From: Acidimicrobiia bacterium UBA4744
GTDB lineage: Bacteria > Actinomycetota > Acidimicrobiia > Spongiisociales > UBA4744
Reading direction: 5' to 3'
Length of the DNA stretch: 10,487 bases
Assembly (NCBI GenBank): GCA_002403855.1
Contig: DHIO01000033.1
Location: 35,667-46,153 of the forward strand
The notes under the pieces were generated by a model, which saw only the letters and a list, made by a program, of their open reading frames with translations, made no database searches and was not told the DNA's origin. Position 1 is the first letter of the stretch, and each line of letters opens with the position of its first letter. Shown here one piece after another: positions 1-6,340 of the stretch. The position numbers were made by a program, and so were the translations under genes.

Positions 1-1850
1 TTGAACACCTCGACACGGCGATTTCGATAGAGCCAATCCTTCAGATCCGCGGCGGCTTGTCTGAAGAACGCGGCTTTGTCCACCGGCGCTTCCGTCAGCA
101 CAAACGTGCCGCCCGGAGGAGCCTCCGCCCGCAGGTCGCGGCTGTCGTAATCGACGGCGATATGACTTGCCGGGTCGAGGCTCGCTCCGAGAGGGTAGAA
201 CACGACTTCCCACTCCTCTCGATGATCGACCCCTGCGTACCGATCGTCGTACAGGAGGTGAACCCGGGCGACCAGGCCGGCCTGATAGCGCTTGCCTCCG
301 GCGACTGCGCCGATCTCACCGGCCCACGGGGCGGCAGGATCCAGGTGGTACACGGGGACTCCCGGAGCGACCTGGGGCTCTACCACCGTTTCGTCGTCGG
401 CGACGGCAGGGGGGGCTTTCGACGGTTCGATCGCCTCAGGGGCCGCCCACTCAGGGGTTCCCTTGGTCAATCTCGTAACCTCGTCGCGAGTGAGGGGACC
501 CCGGAGATACGACATGGCCCACCTGGTCGTCATGACGGCCGGCTGGGTAGATCTTGTCGTGTGGATCACGAACTGGCGTTTGTCGAGGTCGCCGATCAGA
601 TCGTCGAATCTCCCCACGTCCACGTTGCCCGACGCCGAACTCAGGCCTTCCAGGATCCGGGCTTTGTCGCGCTCGGTCTGCAGGCGACCGATCAGCCAGG
701 TCCCCGCGTTCGACATAGCTTTGTAGTCGAGGTCGACAGGATTCTGGGTCGAAAGGACCATTCCCACGCCGTGAGCTCGCGCCTGTTTGAGAATGGTCAG
801 GATGGGTTTCTTCGACGGGGGCTCGGCGGTCGGGGGGGCGAAACCGAACACTTCGTCCATGTAGATCAACGCCCGCAGGTCGGAGGTACCGGGTTGGCGG
901 CGGAGCCAGGCGACCATCTTGGACAGCAGCAGCGTGACGATGAACTGCCGTTCTCGGTCACTGAGGTGTTGGAGGTAGACGACCGCGGCCCGCGGCTTGC
1001 CGTCCGGCGAGAAGAGCATGGACTGAATGTCGACCGGGGGGCCTTCCATCCAGGCGTTGAAGGAGGGCGAGGCAACCAGCGCGTTGAGTTGCATCGCCAG
1101 GGCGTTGCGATCGCCGGGGGGGAAGAACGTGTCGACCTCGAACACACCCAGTTTGCGAAGCGGAGGATCTTGAACCCCGGCGATCAACCGGGCGAGGTCG
1201 AGATCGTGTCCGGCTTTCCAAGCCTTTTCGATGATGTTGGCGAGAAGGATGTGCTCGCGGCTCGAGATCGGGTCGGCCTCGATCCCCGCCAGCACCAGCA
1301 AGCTCGACACGAAGCCTTCGATATCGTCTCTTCCGGTTTCGGCCTCCGTTTCCCAATCGAGTTCGGGAGCTGCGAGAGAGCCAACGATGTTCATCGGAAC
1401 GCCTGCTCCCGAGCCTGGGGTGTAGATAGAGACCTCGGCGCTGCTGCCGAGTTGAGTCAGCCGGTCCGAGCCGATTTCCCACTTGGCGAGACCGTTCTTC
1501 CAGAGCTCGGCGGTGGCGGCGGCGAACTCGTCGGGTGTGATCCCCTTGCGGTGCGCTTCACCCTCATCGATCCAGGGGCGGAAATCTTCCGGCTGGAAGT
1601 TGGGGAAATTGAGCAGGAGATTCCCCATGTCGCCCTTGGGGTCGATGATGAGGGCGGGTATCCCGGCCAGGAGGGCTTCCTCGAGAAAGATGATGCCCAG
1701 CCCGGTCTTCCCGGAGCCGGTCATCCCGACGATGACCCCGTGCGTGGTCAGGTGATGGGCGTCGTAGAAACGGCGGGCGCCGGTTTGCTCGCCGGAGGAC
1801 GAATCGATGTCTCCACCTAGGTAGAACCGGCCCCGCTCGACATCAACCAT
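1..1850 (-). CDS. HerA/FtsK-like P-loop ATPase (DUF87-type ATP-binding protein), 3' end outside window
   Basis: The minus frame is open from ATG at 1850 to the window edge: at least 616 codons with no stop, so the C-terminus is missing. Near the N-terminus is a Walker A motif, GMTGSGKT at residues 42-49. It is followed by a hydrophobic strand and DPKGDMG, typical of HerA/VirB4-like ATPases that clamp DNA or a protein partner. Walker B is LIYMDE at 328-333, with D332 and E333 as Mg-binding and catalytic acids. A sensor-like LSTQNPVD follows at 366-373. A Pro/Ala/acid-rich linker (about 463-499) leads to a second domain of unknown type (from about 500). The family role is probably nucleotide-driven motor or translocase activity, but the substrate is unknown. 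The start is supported by GGGAGGA six bases upstream and a promoter-like TACAAT. No HerA-partner nuclease (NurA) is visible, though the downstream side lies outside the window. Confidence 0.88.
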   Translation of the reverse strand, partial: MVDVERGRFYLGGDIDSSSGEQTGARRFYDAHHLTTHGVIVGMTGSGKTGLGIIFLEEALLAGIPALIIDPKGDMGNLLLNFPNFQPEDFRPWIDEGEAHRKGITPDEFAAATAELWKNGLAKWEIGSDRLTQLGSSAEVSIYTPGSGAGVPMNIVGSLAAPELDWETEAETGRDDIEGFVSSLLVLAGIEADPISSREHILLANIIEKAWKAGHDLDLARLIAGVQDPPLRKLGVFEVDTFFPPGDRNALAMQLNALVASPSFNAWMEGPPVDIQSMLFSPDGKPRAAVVYLQHLSDRERQFIVTLLLSKMVAWLRRQPGTSDLRALIYMDEVFGFAPPTAEPPSKKPILTILKQARAHGVGMVLSTQNPVDLDYKAMSNAGTWLIGRLQTERDKARILEGLSSASGNVDVGRFDDLIGDLDKRQFVIHTTRSTQPAVMTTRWAMSYLRGPLTRDEVTRLTKGTPEWAAPEAIEPSKAPPAVADDETVVEPQVAPGVPVYHLDPAAPWAGEIGAVAGGKRYQAGLVARVHLLYDDRYAGVDHREEWEVVFYPLGASLDPASHIAVDYDSRDLRAEAPPGGTFVLTEAPVDKAAFFRQAAADLKDWLYRNRRVEVF

Positions 1851-1856
1851 GCAGCG

Positions 1857-1863
1857 TCCTCCC
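1857..1863 (-). promoter_or_regulatory. Ribosome binding site of the HerA-like ATPase gene
   Basis: On the minus strand GGGAGGA lies six bases before the ATG at 1850. It is one of the strongest Shine-Dalgarno matches in the window and fixes the start of the ATPase gene. Confidence 0.7.
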
Positions 1864-1873
1864 TTCGATGTCG

Positions 1874-1904
1874 ATTGTAGAAAGGCCGGAGAGACCAGCC
1901 GCAA
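1874..1904 (-). promoter_or_regulatory. Candidate sigma-70 type promoter of the HerA-like ATPase gene
   Basis: The minus strand carries TACAAT (1879 down to 1874), one base from the -10 consensus. TTGCGG (1904 down to 1899) could be a -35, but the 19-base spacer is longer than ideal. Transcription would start about 17 bases before the ATG, leaving just enough room for the RBS. A GCCGC/GCGGC inverted repeat (1898-1902 with 1909-1913) overlaps the -35 side; it has no T-tract and is more likely an operator or chance than a terminator. Confidence 0.4.
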
Positions 1905-1906
1905 AC

Positions 1907-1990
1907 AAGCGGCAAGGAGCAACCCAAAACCTGAAACCTGAAACCCGAAACCTGCAACCTGCAACCTGCAACCTGCAACCCGAAACTCAG
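1907..1990. repeat. Degenerate 7-bp tandem array (AACCTGM type), 12 units
   Basis: Read on the plus strand, the sequence has a strict 7-base period for 12 units. The first two are aagcggc and aaggagc. Then come aacccaa, two aacctga, aacccga, four aacctgc, aacccga and a final aactcag. The last unit contains the stop codon (1987-1989) of the minus-strand kynureninase-like gene, so the array begins exactly at that gene's 3' end and fills most of the gap to the ATPase promoter. The units are too short and have no spacers, so this is not a CRISPR array. Translated, such arrays yield low-complexity peptides that are not real proteins. A related array lies at 10443-10487. Confidence 0.9.
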
Positions 1991-3129
1991 CGCCCCAGTA
2001 TGTCGACGAGGCCTTCTCGCAGCCGGGCCAGGTCCTCCTCGTTGTTGTAGAAGTGCGGACCCACCCGGATCCCGGCATCGGGCCGGGCGTCGACGACGAC
2101 TCGGCGATCGGCCAGGGCGGCGGCGACGCGGTCCTCGTCGCCGACGTCGAGGGTGACCGTCCCGCCGCGAAGTTCGGGGGAGCGCTCGGAGTTGACGGGG
2201 ATATCCAGCTCGTCGGCCATGTCGATGATCCGCTGGGTCATCTGGAGAGATTTGCCTCGTATCGCTTCGATGCCGGCTTCGTGCAGGATTCGGTACCCGG
2301 CCCGGGCTGCATAGAGCGCCGGAACGTTGGGGGTTCCCGACAGAAACCGCCAGATCCCGGAGGCGTAGTCGATGGGTCCCGGCCGGAAGGCGAAAGGGGC
2401 CCGGTCTCCCTGCCAGCCGACGAGGCGAGGCTCCAGGGACTCGTGGAGATCCGGTCGCACGTAGAGCCATCCCGCCCCGGGGCCCCCGCACAGCCACTTG
2501 ACCGACCCACCGACGGCGAAGTCCACTCCCAGTTCGGACACGGAAAAGGGAAGCGTGCCGGCGGACTGGTAGCAGTCGAGGACTACCAACGCGCCGACCT
2601 CATGAGCCCGGTCGGTGATGGCCAGAGCGTCCTGGACAAAGGCGCTCTTGAAGAGCACGTGAGAGAGCGGAACCACCGCAGTGCGCTCGTCGATCGAAGC
2701 CAGGAAGGTTTCCGTGGGAACTGTCACGCCGTCCCAGCTGCGGACGGTGACGATGTGGGCTCCACGGACGTTGTGCCATGTGTACATGACCGAGGGGAAG
2801 TTGAGCTCGGAGAAGACGACGCGGTTGCGGGGGCCGTTCATCGAGAAACAGGAAGCGATCACAGCCTGGGCCACGGTCACGTTCTGAACCATGGCAATGG
2901 ATCCGGGGGGTGCTCCGACGATGGGAGCAAGCTCGTCGCCGACCGTCACCGGGGTCTCCCACCAACCTTCGCTCCAGGCTTGCACACCCCGGGACCCCCA
3001 CTCGTCTGCGTACCGGCGCAGTTCGTGTCGGGCTGCCGCCGGCATTGCACCGAGCGAATGGTTCACCAGGTAGCTGGTGGTGGCCAGAATTGGGAAACTG
3101 TCGCGATAGCTGTCCAGCCGGTCGGCCAT
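1987..3129 (-). CDS. Kynureninase-like PLP-dependent enzyme (class V aminotransferase fold)
   Basis: This 380-residue protein has the layout of kynureninase, which cleaves kynurenine or 3-hydroxykynurenine to (hydroxy)anthranilate and alanine in the cytoplasm. Visible landmarks are YLVNHSLGAMP (20-30, compare the family's NSLG segment), a WG...W..WW..P block followed by GDELAPIVGA, and SHVLFKSAF. LDCYQSAG carries the cofactor aspartate D185, and SVKWLCGGPGAGW carries the Schiff-base lysine K211. SGTPNVPALYAARAG follows near the C-terminus. The 26-residue D-to-K spacing matches my memory of Pseudomonas kynureninase (D201/K227). The residue before the lysine is Val, where known kynureninases have Tyr, so substrate may differ. 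The length is slightly short of the usual 400-plus. ATG at 3129 has no clear Shine-Dalgarno; in-frame TTG and GTG codons lie 2, 7 and 8 codons upstream. No other kyn genes are present, so a related class V desulfurase or aminotransferase role is possible. Confidence 0.85.
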   Translation of the reverse strand: MADRLDSYRDSFPILATTSYLVNHSLGAMPAAARHELRRYADEWGSRGVQAWSEGWWETPVTVGDELAPIVGAPPGSIAMVQNVTVAQAVIASCFSMNGPRNRVVFSELNFPSVMYTWHNVRGAHIVTVRSWDGVTVPTETFLASIDERTAVVPLSHVLFKSAFVQDALAITDRAHEVGALVVLDCYQSAGTLPFSVSELGVDFAVGGSVKWLCGGPGAGWLYVRPDLHESLEPRLVGWQGDRAPFAFRPGPIDYASGIWRFLSGTPNVPALYAARAGYRILHEAGIEAIRGKSLQMTQRIIDMADELDIPVNSERSPELRGGTVTLDVGDEDRVAAALADRRVVVDARPDAGIRVGPHFYNNEEDLARLREGLVDILGR

Positions 3130-3243
3130 GGGTCAAGTGTACGAAGGGCACCACCGGCCTGCGCCGAACACTCGGACAGGGGGGTGATGGCCCGGCGGAG
3201 CCACGCTCCTGCCGTCCGACCCGAGAGAGTACTGCGCCACTAC
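3130..3243. other. Intergenic spacer upstream of the kynureninase-like gene
   Basis: This is a 114-base gap between two minus-strand reading frames. I see no strong Shine-Dalgarno, no T-tract terminator and no convincing -35/-10 pair. It presumably holds the promoter of the kynureninase-like gene or is transcribed through. Confidence 0.4.
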
Positions 3244-3699
3244 TCAGCCTCTTCTGGTTCGTGACGCCGGGGAGGGTTGGAGGGGGCTCGCCCCGAGCCG
3301 AGGTCGGGGAAGAACCCGGCGGCGAATCCTTGCGAAGGTCTTCACCTCGTCGCTGGCGGTGAAGAGCTCAGCGGCGATGGGCTCGGCGGCTTCGCCAAGG
3401 TCGAGGGAGATCGCTCCGCACGCCGGACAGGACTGCCGGACAATGCCTCCGCCGATCGGGGTCGGATCTGCGTGGGGGCGATTCCCGGCCTTGTGCGGGC
3501 GGCCGGGGAACACTACGCCGACCGCCACACCGAGGGCGCGGAACCACAATCCGACCGGTGCCTGCCGCTCCGTACACCATTCATAGCTCCATAGGTCTCT
3601 GTTCCACTGTGTGCACCGGCGCCTGGTCGAATGCGTTCGGATGGTCGGCCTTGAAGCGGACGCCGAGCATACTGCCGCACCGGTGGACGGCCGAGACAA
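3244..3699 (-). CDS. Unrecognised small protein, probably a frameshifted or decayed gene
   Basis: This 151-codon minus frame has a two-part character. From about 3582 down to 3244 the third positions are strongly G/C and the peptide looks protein-like. It includes a hydrophobic stretch (LWFRALGVAVGVVFPG), a single CPAC pair and an acidic/aliphatic helix ending in FARIRRR. Its first 40 or so codons (3699-3583) look non-coding, while a neighbouring frame over the same bases looks coding (see 3581-3703). The simplest reading is one gene of about 140-150 residues with a one-base shift at the ATGA sequence 3584-3581. The ATG at 3699 is therefore doubtful. It sits a few bases after the LOG gene and could be its operon partner. 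I do not recognise the family; one CxxC pair alone does not establish a zinc-binding domain. Confidence 0.35.
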   Translation of the reverse strand: MSRPSTGAAVCSASASRPTIRTHSTRRRCTQWNRDLWSYEWCTERQAPVGLWFRALGVAVGVVFPGRPHKAGNRPHADPTPIGGGIVRQSCPACGAISLDLGEAAEPIAAELFTASDEVKTFARIRRRVLPRPRLGASPLQPSPASRTRRG

Positions 3700-3703
3700 T
3701 CAC
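3581..3703 (-). CDS. Short reading frame directly after the LOG gene, likely 5' part of the split gene
   Basis: The frame of the LOG gene continues past its TAG stop with a GTG codon (3703) for 40 codons to a TGA at 3581-3583. An internal ATG at 3670 gives a 29-residue version. Most third positions are G or C (about 31 of 40 by hand count), unlike the other frames here. The peptide (MLGVRFKADHPNAFDQ and onward) looks natural. Reading through the terminal CTA TGA with a +1 shift enters the coding-like frame that runs to 3244. No Shine-Dalgarno is visible before either start. It could equally be a short leftover of a broken gene. Confidence 0.25.
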   Translation of the reverse strand: MIVSAVHRCGSMLGVRFKADHPNAFDQAPVHTVEQRPMEL

Positions 3704-4264
3704 CTAAGTGTCGGCCGCTTCTTCGGACCTGAGCCCTGCTATCACCAACGCCGCCGCTTCGTCGACGGTATCGACGCATCGGACGAGATTGCCGTCGGTA
3801 GCCAAGCGGTGGGCGAGGAGCGGGACCAGCTCTCTCCAGGTGGGGCCGACGGCCACGATCAGCTTGGGGCGACGGCCACTGAACGGCGCTACGTAGGCGA
3901 GGTTCCAGGCGACGACGAGTTCGGTGAAGGTGCCCAGGCTGCCGGGGAGAGCGACGACTGCATCGGCCAGAGTGAGGAGATCCTGGATTCGTTCGGTGAT
4001 GGTGGGTGCTTGCCGTTCATCGGTCACATACTGGTTGGCTCCGGATCTGCCGGGGAAGACTTCCGGAGCGGTGATGCCGATGATTCGGTCACCCACCTCA
4101 GCCGCTCCGGCTGAGACTGCTTCCATCAATCCTCCATATCCACCGGTGGCGACCGCGCATCCCGCTTCGGCGAGGAGTCGTCCCAGACGTATCCCGGCCT
4201 GGTAGTCGTGATCTCCCGGTCGGGTTTGCGATGCGCCGATGACGGCGACGGTGGGCAATGCCAT
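3704..4264 (-). CDS. LOG-family (lysine decarboxylase-like, SLOG superfamily) protein
   Basis: This 186-residue single-domain Rossmann-like protein matches the usual 180-200 residue length of the LOG/YvdD/TIGR00725-type group. An N-terminal strand, VAVIGAS (6-12), opens the nucleotide-binding fold. GGYGGLMEAVSAGA (41-54) corresponds to the family's GGGxxGLMG block, and LPGSLGTFTE (106-115) to PGGxGTxxE. Characterised LOG enzymes hydrolyse nucleoside monophosphates (cytokinin riboside phosphates or AMP) to base and ribose 5-phosphate; other SLOG proteins only sense nucleotides. Here the third position of the core motif is Ser109 instead of Gly, while Thr112 and Glu115 are kept, so activity is uncertain. 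The ATG at 4264 has no clear Shine-Dalgarno. The gene is divergent from the ATP-grasp gene across 89 bases and is followed after its TAG by the small split frame. Confidence 0.88.
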   Translation of the reverse strand: MALPTVAVIGASQTRPGDHDYQAGIRLGRLLAEAGCAVATGGYGGLMEAVSAGAAEVGDRIIGITAPEVFPGRSGANQYVTDERQAPTITERIQDLLTLADAVVALPGSLGTFTELVVAWNLAYVAPFSGRRPKLIVAVGPTWRELVPLLAHRLATDGNLVRCVDTVDEAAALVIAGLRSEEAADT

Positions 4265-4292
4265 GGGCCGGGAGTTTCGAGGGTTGGCAGGC

Positions 4293-4320
4293 TTGTTTCA
4301 AGTTGGCAACTGTGTAGGCT
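4293..4320 (+). promoter_or_regulatory. Candidate promoter of the ATP-grasp gene in the divergent intergenic region
   Basis: TTGTTT (4293-4298) and TAGGCT (4315-4320) are spaced by 16 bases, a fair but weak -35/-10 pair upstream of the TTG start at 4354. A 7-base direct repeat, GTTGGCA at 4283-4289 and 4302-4308, surrounds and overlaps it at a 19-base centre spacing and could be a regulator site. The evidence is only positional and by eye. Confidence 0.25.
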
Positions 4321-4340
4321 GGCCGTGGTCTTTGGTCATA

Positions 4341-4350
4341 GGTAGGGGGG
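4341..4350 (+). promoter_or_regulatory. Ribosome binding site supporting a TTG start
   Basis: GGTAGGGGGG ends three bases before TTG at 4354. The spacing to its GGAG-like core is short but workable. It is the main reason for preferring this rare start codon. Confidence 0.45.
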
Positions 4351-4353
4351 CCT

Positions 4354-5574
4354 TTGCTCGATTCTCGAGGATCAACTCCTGAACAATCCGTACCGGTGCT
4401 GGTGCTCGGATCCGGGGTCACTGCCCTTGGGGTCTGTCGGGCGCTCGGCAAGGCCGGCATCCCGAACTACCTCATCAACTCTGAGGGCGACTTCGCCAAC
4501 CGGTCTCGATGGGCCCGGCCGCTCGAGGTGCCGCAGCGCGAGTCCGCGGATGTCGCCCAACTCTCATCGCTTCTCTCCGGACTCGGCCTGCCAAGCGCCG
4601 TACTGATGCCCTGTAGCGACAGATGGTCCAATGCCGTGGCCGGTCTTGGTTCGGACTTCGCGAATCGGTTTCCCGCCAGCGTTTCCGCGGGAGATGCGGT
4701 AGAGGTCCTCACCGACAAAGACCTGTTGCGTGGCTCCCTCGAGCGTCTCGGTATCCCGATGCCCCGGACCATTCCGGTGAATGACCCCGGAGACCTTGCC
4801 CTGGTTTCGGATGACGACATTCCGCACTTCTTCCTCAAGCCTCGCGATTCGCAATCCTTCACCCAACACTTCCGGAAGAAGGCCTTCACGGTCGGCAATC
4901 GTCAGGATGCGGTTGATCGGCTGGCCGAAATGCAGGCGGCCGGGTTCCAGGCGGTCTTCCAGGAGTATGTGGCCGGCCCGATGGATGCCCACTACTTCAT
5001 CGATGGCTTCGTAGACAGGTTCGGAGAGATCAGGGCGCTCTTCGCCCGGAGACGCCTACTGATGTTTCCCGTGGATTTCGGGAACAGCACGCTGATGGTG
5101 AGCGTGCCCCTCGAGGAAGTTGCGCCGGCAGCCGACAGCCTCAAGGTGCTGCTGCCCGATCTGGGATATCGGGGCGTCTTCAGCGCGGAGTTCAAACGGG
5201 ACGAACGCGATGGGCTCTTCAAGCTGCTGGAAGTGAATGTGAGACCCTGGTGGTTTGTTGAGTTTGCCGCCCGGTCGGGTGTCGACGTTTGCACGATGGC
5301 CTACCGCGATGCCCTTGATCTCGACGTCGATTCCGTCTTCGAGTACGAGGTAGGTCGACGCCACATGATGTTCAGTCAGCACGTGCGCGCTCTTCTGAGG
5401 TTGAAGGCCGAAGGGGAGTTGACCTTCCGCGATTGGATCCGCCAATCCCGTGGGGCTTCGGATGCGGTCTTCCGGTGGTCGGACCCGATGCCGGGACTCG
5501 AACATACGCGTGAGTATCTCAGCAAGGCATGGTCCCAATCAGACTGGGGCCGTCGACGAAGTAGCGTGCAGTAG
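4354..5574 (+). CDS. ATP-grasp domain ligase (carboxylate-amine ligase type), substrate unknown
   Basis: This 406-residue protein begins with a Rossmann-like pre-ATP-grasp segment, VPVLVLGSGVTALGVCRALG (from 13). The ATP-grasp fold follows: K162 in HFFLKPRDS as candidate nucleotide-binding lysine, QEYVAGPMDAHYFIDGF as the hinge region, and metal ligands E279 (FSAEF) and E293/N295 (LEVNVRP). Such enzymes activate a carboxylate as acyl phosphate and join it to an amine or thiol, in the cytoplasm. The substrate cannot be read from the sequence. The C-terminal 90 residues are helical and less family-like, with FRDWIRQSRG and a basic tail. The start is TTG, chosen because GGTAGGGGGG lies just before it; the next in-frame GTG (4396) has no RBS and would cut into the first strand. 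It is probably monocistronic or leads into the LiaF-like gene 89 bases on. Confidence 0.85.
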   Translation: MLDSRGSTPEQSVPVLVLGSGVTALGVCRALGKAGIPNYLINSEGDFANRSRWARPLEVPQRESADVAQLSSLLSGLGLPSAVLMPCSDRWSNAVAGLGSDFANRFPASVSAGDAVEVLTDKDLLRGSLERLGIPMPRTIPVNDPGDLALVSDDDIPHFFLKPRDSQSFTQHFRKKAFTVGNRQDAVDRLAEMQAAGFQAVFQEYVAGPMDAHYFIDGFVDRFGEIRALFARRRLLMFPVDFGNSTLMVSVPLEEVAPAADSLKVLLPDLGYRGVFSAEFKRDERDGLFKLLEVNVRPWWFVEFAARSGVDVCTMAYRDALDLDVDSVFEYEVGRRHMMFSQHVRALLRLKAEGELTFRDWIRQSRGASDAVFRWSDPMPGLEHTREYLSKAWSQSDWGRRRSSVQ

Positions 5575-5649
5575 CCGCCCAACCCTCTTTGCGGGCGTCC
5601 GCACATCTCGCCCGATCCTTTGTGCGAGCATGAACAAGTGATATCCGAT
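5575..5649 (+). other. Short intergenic region between the ATP-grasp and LiaF-like genes
   Basis: It contains two small inverted repeats: TGCGG/CCGCA (5590-5594 with 5599-5603) and CTCGC/GCGAG (5607-5611 with 5624-5628). Neither is followed by a T-tract, so they do not make a standard intrinsic terminator. No good promoter pair is visible. Confidence 0.3.
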
Positions 5650-5660
5650 GGAGGAGGGGA
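5650..5660 (+). promoter_or_regulatory. Ribosome binding site of the LiaF-like gene
   Basis: GGAGGAGGGGA is a long Shine-Dalgarno match immediately before GTG (5661) and ATG (5664). Spacing fits ATG at 5664 better. Confidence 0.65.
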
Positions 5661-5663
5661 GTG

Positions 5664-6338
5664 ATGAACCGCGGACGCCTGCTGATCGGCGTGGTGTTGG
5701 TTGCGCTCGGCGTGTTGTTCCTGCTGGACCAGAACGACGTCCTGGATGCCGGAAGTCTCATAGCCGACTGGTGGCCGATTGTGTTCGTGCTGGCCGGACT
5801 CCTGTACGTGAGTTTCTCCCCGCGTCACATCGTGGTGCCGGCCCTGCTGATCATCGTTGGGTTGGCACTTCTTGCCCGGACTCTTGACTACGTCCCCGAA
5901 TGGTTGGAAACGGTCTTCTGGCCCGTGGTGCTCGTGGCGGTAGGTCTCTGGGTGCTGCTGGGGAGTGGCTTCGGTTCGTCCACCGTGCAGCGGGCCGACC
6001 GGGTCAACTCGCTTGTGGCGTTCTTCGGCCGCAATATCGTCAACGAGTCACAGCAATTCGGGGGAGGGTCCGTGTTCGCCGTGTTCGGCGGTACCGAGGT
6101 CGACCTTCGCCGGGCACGACCGGTGCCGGAAGGAGCGGCGATGGATGTTGTGGTGGCATTCGGCGGCGTCGACATCATCGTTCCGGAGGGTTGGCGGGTC
6201 GAGGTCAAGGGCATCCCGTTGTTTGGTGGCTGGTCGAACAAGACCCGCCGCGAACTGGTAGAGGACACTGCGCCCCTGCTTTCGGTCGAAGCGCTGGTGG
6301 CGTTCGGCGGCCTGGATATCGCCCACAAGCCCGATTGA
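5664..6338 (+). CDS. LiaF-like membrane protein (LiaI/LiaF-type TM domain plus C-terminal LiaF domain)
   Basis: The protein has 224 residues from ATG 5664 (GTG one codon earlier is possible). The N-terminal half has four predicted membrane segments, about 5-21, 33-52, 55-74 and 83-102, starting RGRLLIGVVLVALGVLFLL. Trp/Pro pairs (DWWPIVFVLAG, FWPVVLVAVG) are typical of the DUF5668/LiaI-LiaF-type region. The C-terminal half (about 110-224) has repeated short strands with a [VA]FFG/[VA]FGG signature: VAFFGRN, AVFGGTEVDL, VAFGGVDIIVPEGW, PLFGGWSNK and VAFGGLDI. This is the LiaF "cell-wall-active antibiotics response" domain, probably a right-handed beta solenoid. In Firmicutes LiaF restrains the LiaS sensor kinase; no kinase or regulator gene is next to it here, so a direct LiaFSR role is not supported. 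An envelope-stress or membrane scaffold role is inferred. Confidence 0.88.
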   Translation: MNRGRLLIGVVLVALGVLFLLDQNDVLDAGSLIADWWPIVFVLAGLLYVSFSPRHIVVPALLIIVGLALLARTLDYVPEWLETVFWPVVLVAVGLWVLLGSGFGSSTVQRADRVNSLVAFFGRNIVNESQQFGGGSVFAVFGGTEVDLRRARPVPEGAAMDVVVAFGGVDIIVPEGWRVEVKGIPLFGGWSNKTRRELVEDTAPLLSVEALVAFGGLDIAHKPD

Positions 6339-6340
6339 GA

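Noticed and set aside
57..1820. Long plus-strand open frame of 587 codons
   Set aside because: It is antisense to the HerA-like ATPase, whose frame has Walker A and B motifs and an RBS. Its own peptide is Arg/Gly/Asp-rich with no recognisable motif, as expected from GC-biased codons read backwards.
1907..1990. CRISPR array
   Set aside because: Units are 7 bp with no spacers and no cas genes are present.
1817..2497. Minus-strand frame containing repeated GCRLQV/GFRFQV-like peptide
   Set aside because: The repeated peptide is only the translated 7-bp DNA array, and the rest is an alternate frame of the kynureninase-like gene.
2053..3264. Plus-strand open frame of 403 codons
   Set aside because: It is antisense to the kynureninase-like gene and shows no family motif; a product of high GC content.
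3277..3594. Plus-strand frames of 75-105 codons in the region after the LOG gene
   Set aside because: Third-position bias and peptide character favour the minus strand here; the plus frames have no motif or convincing RBS.
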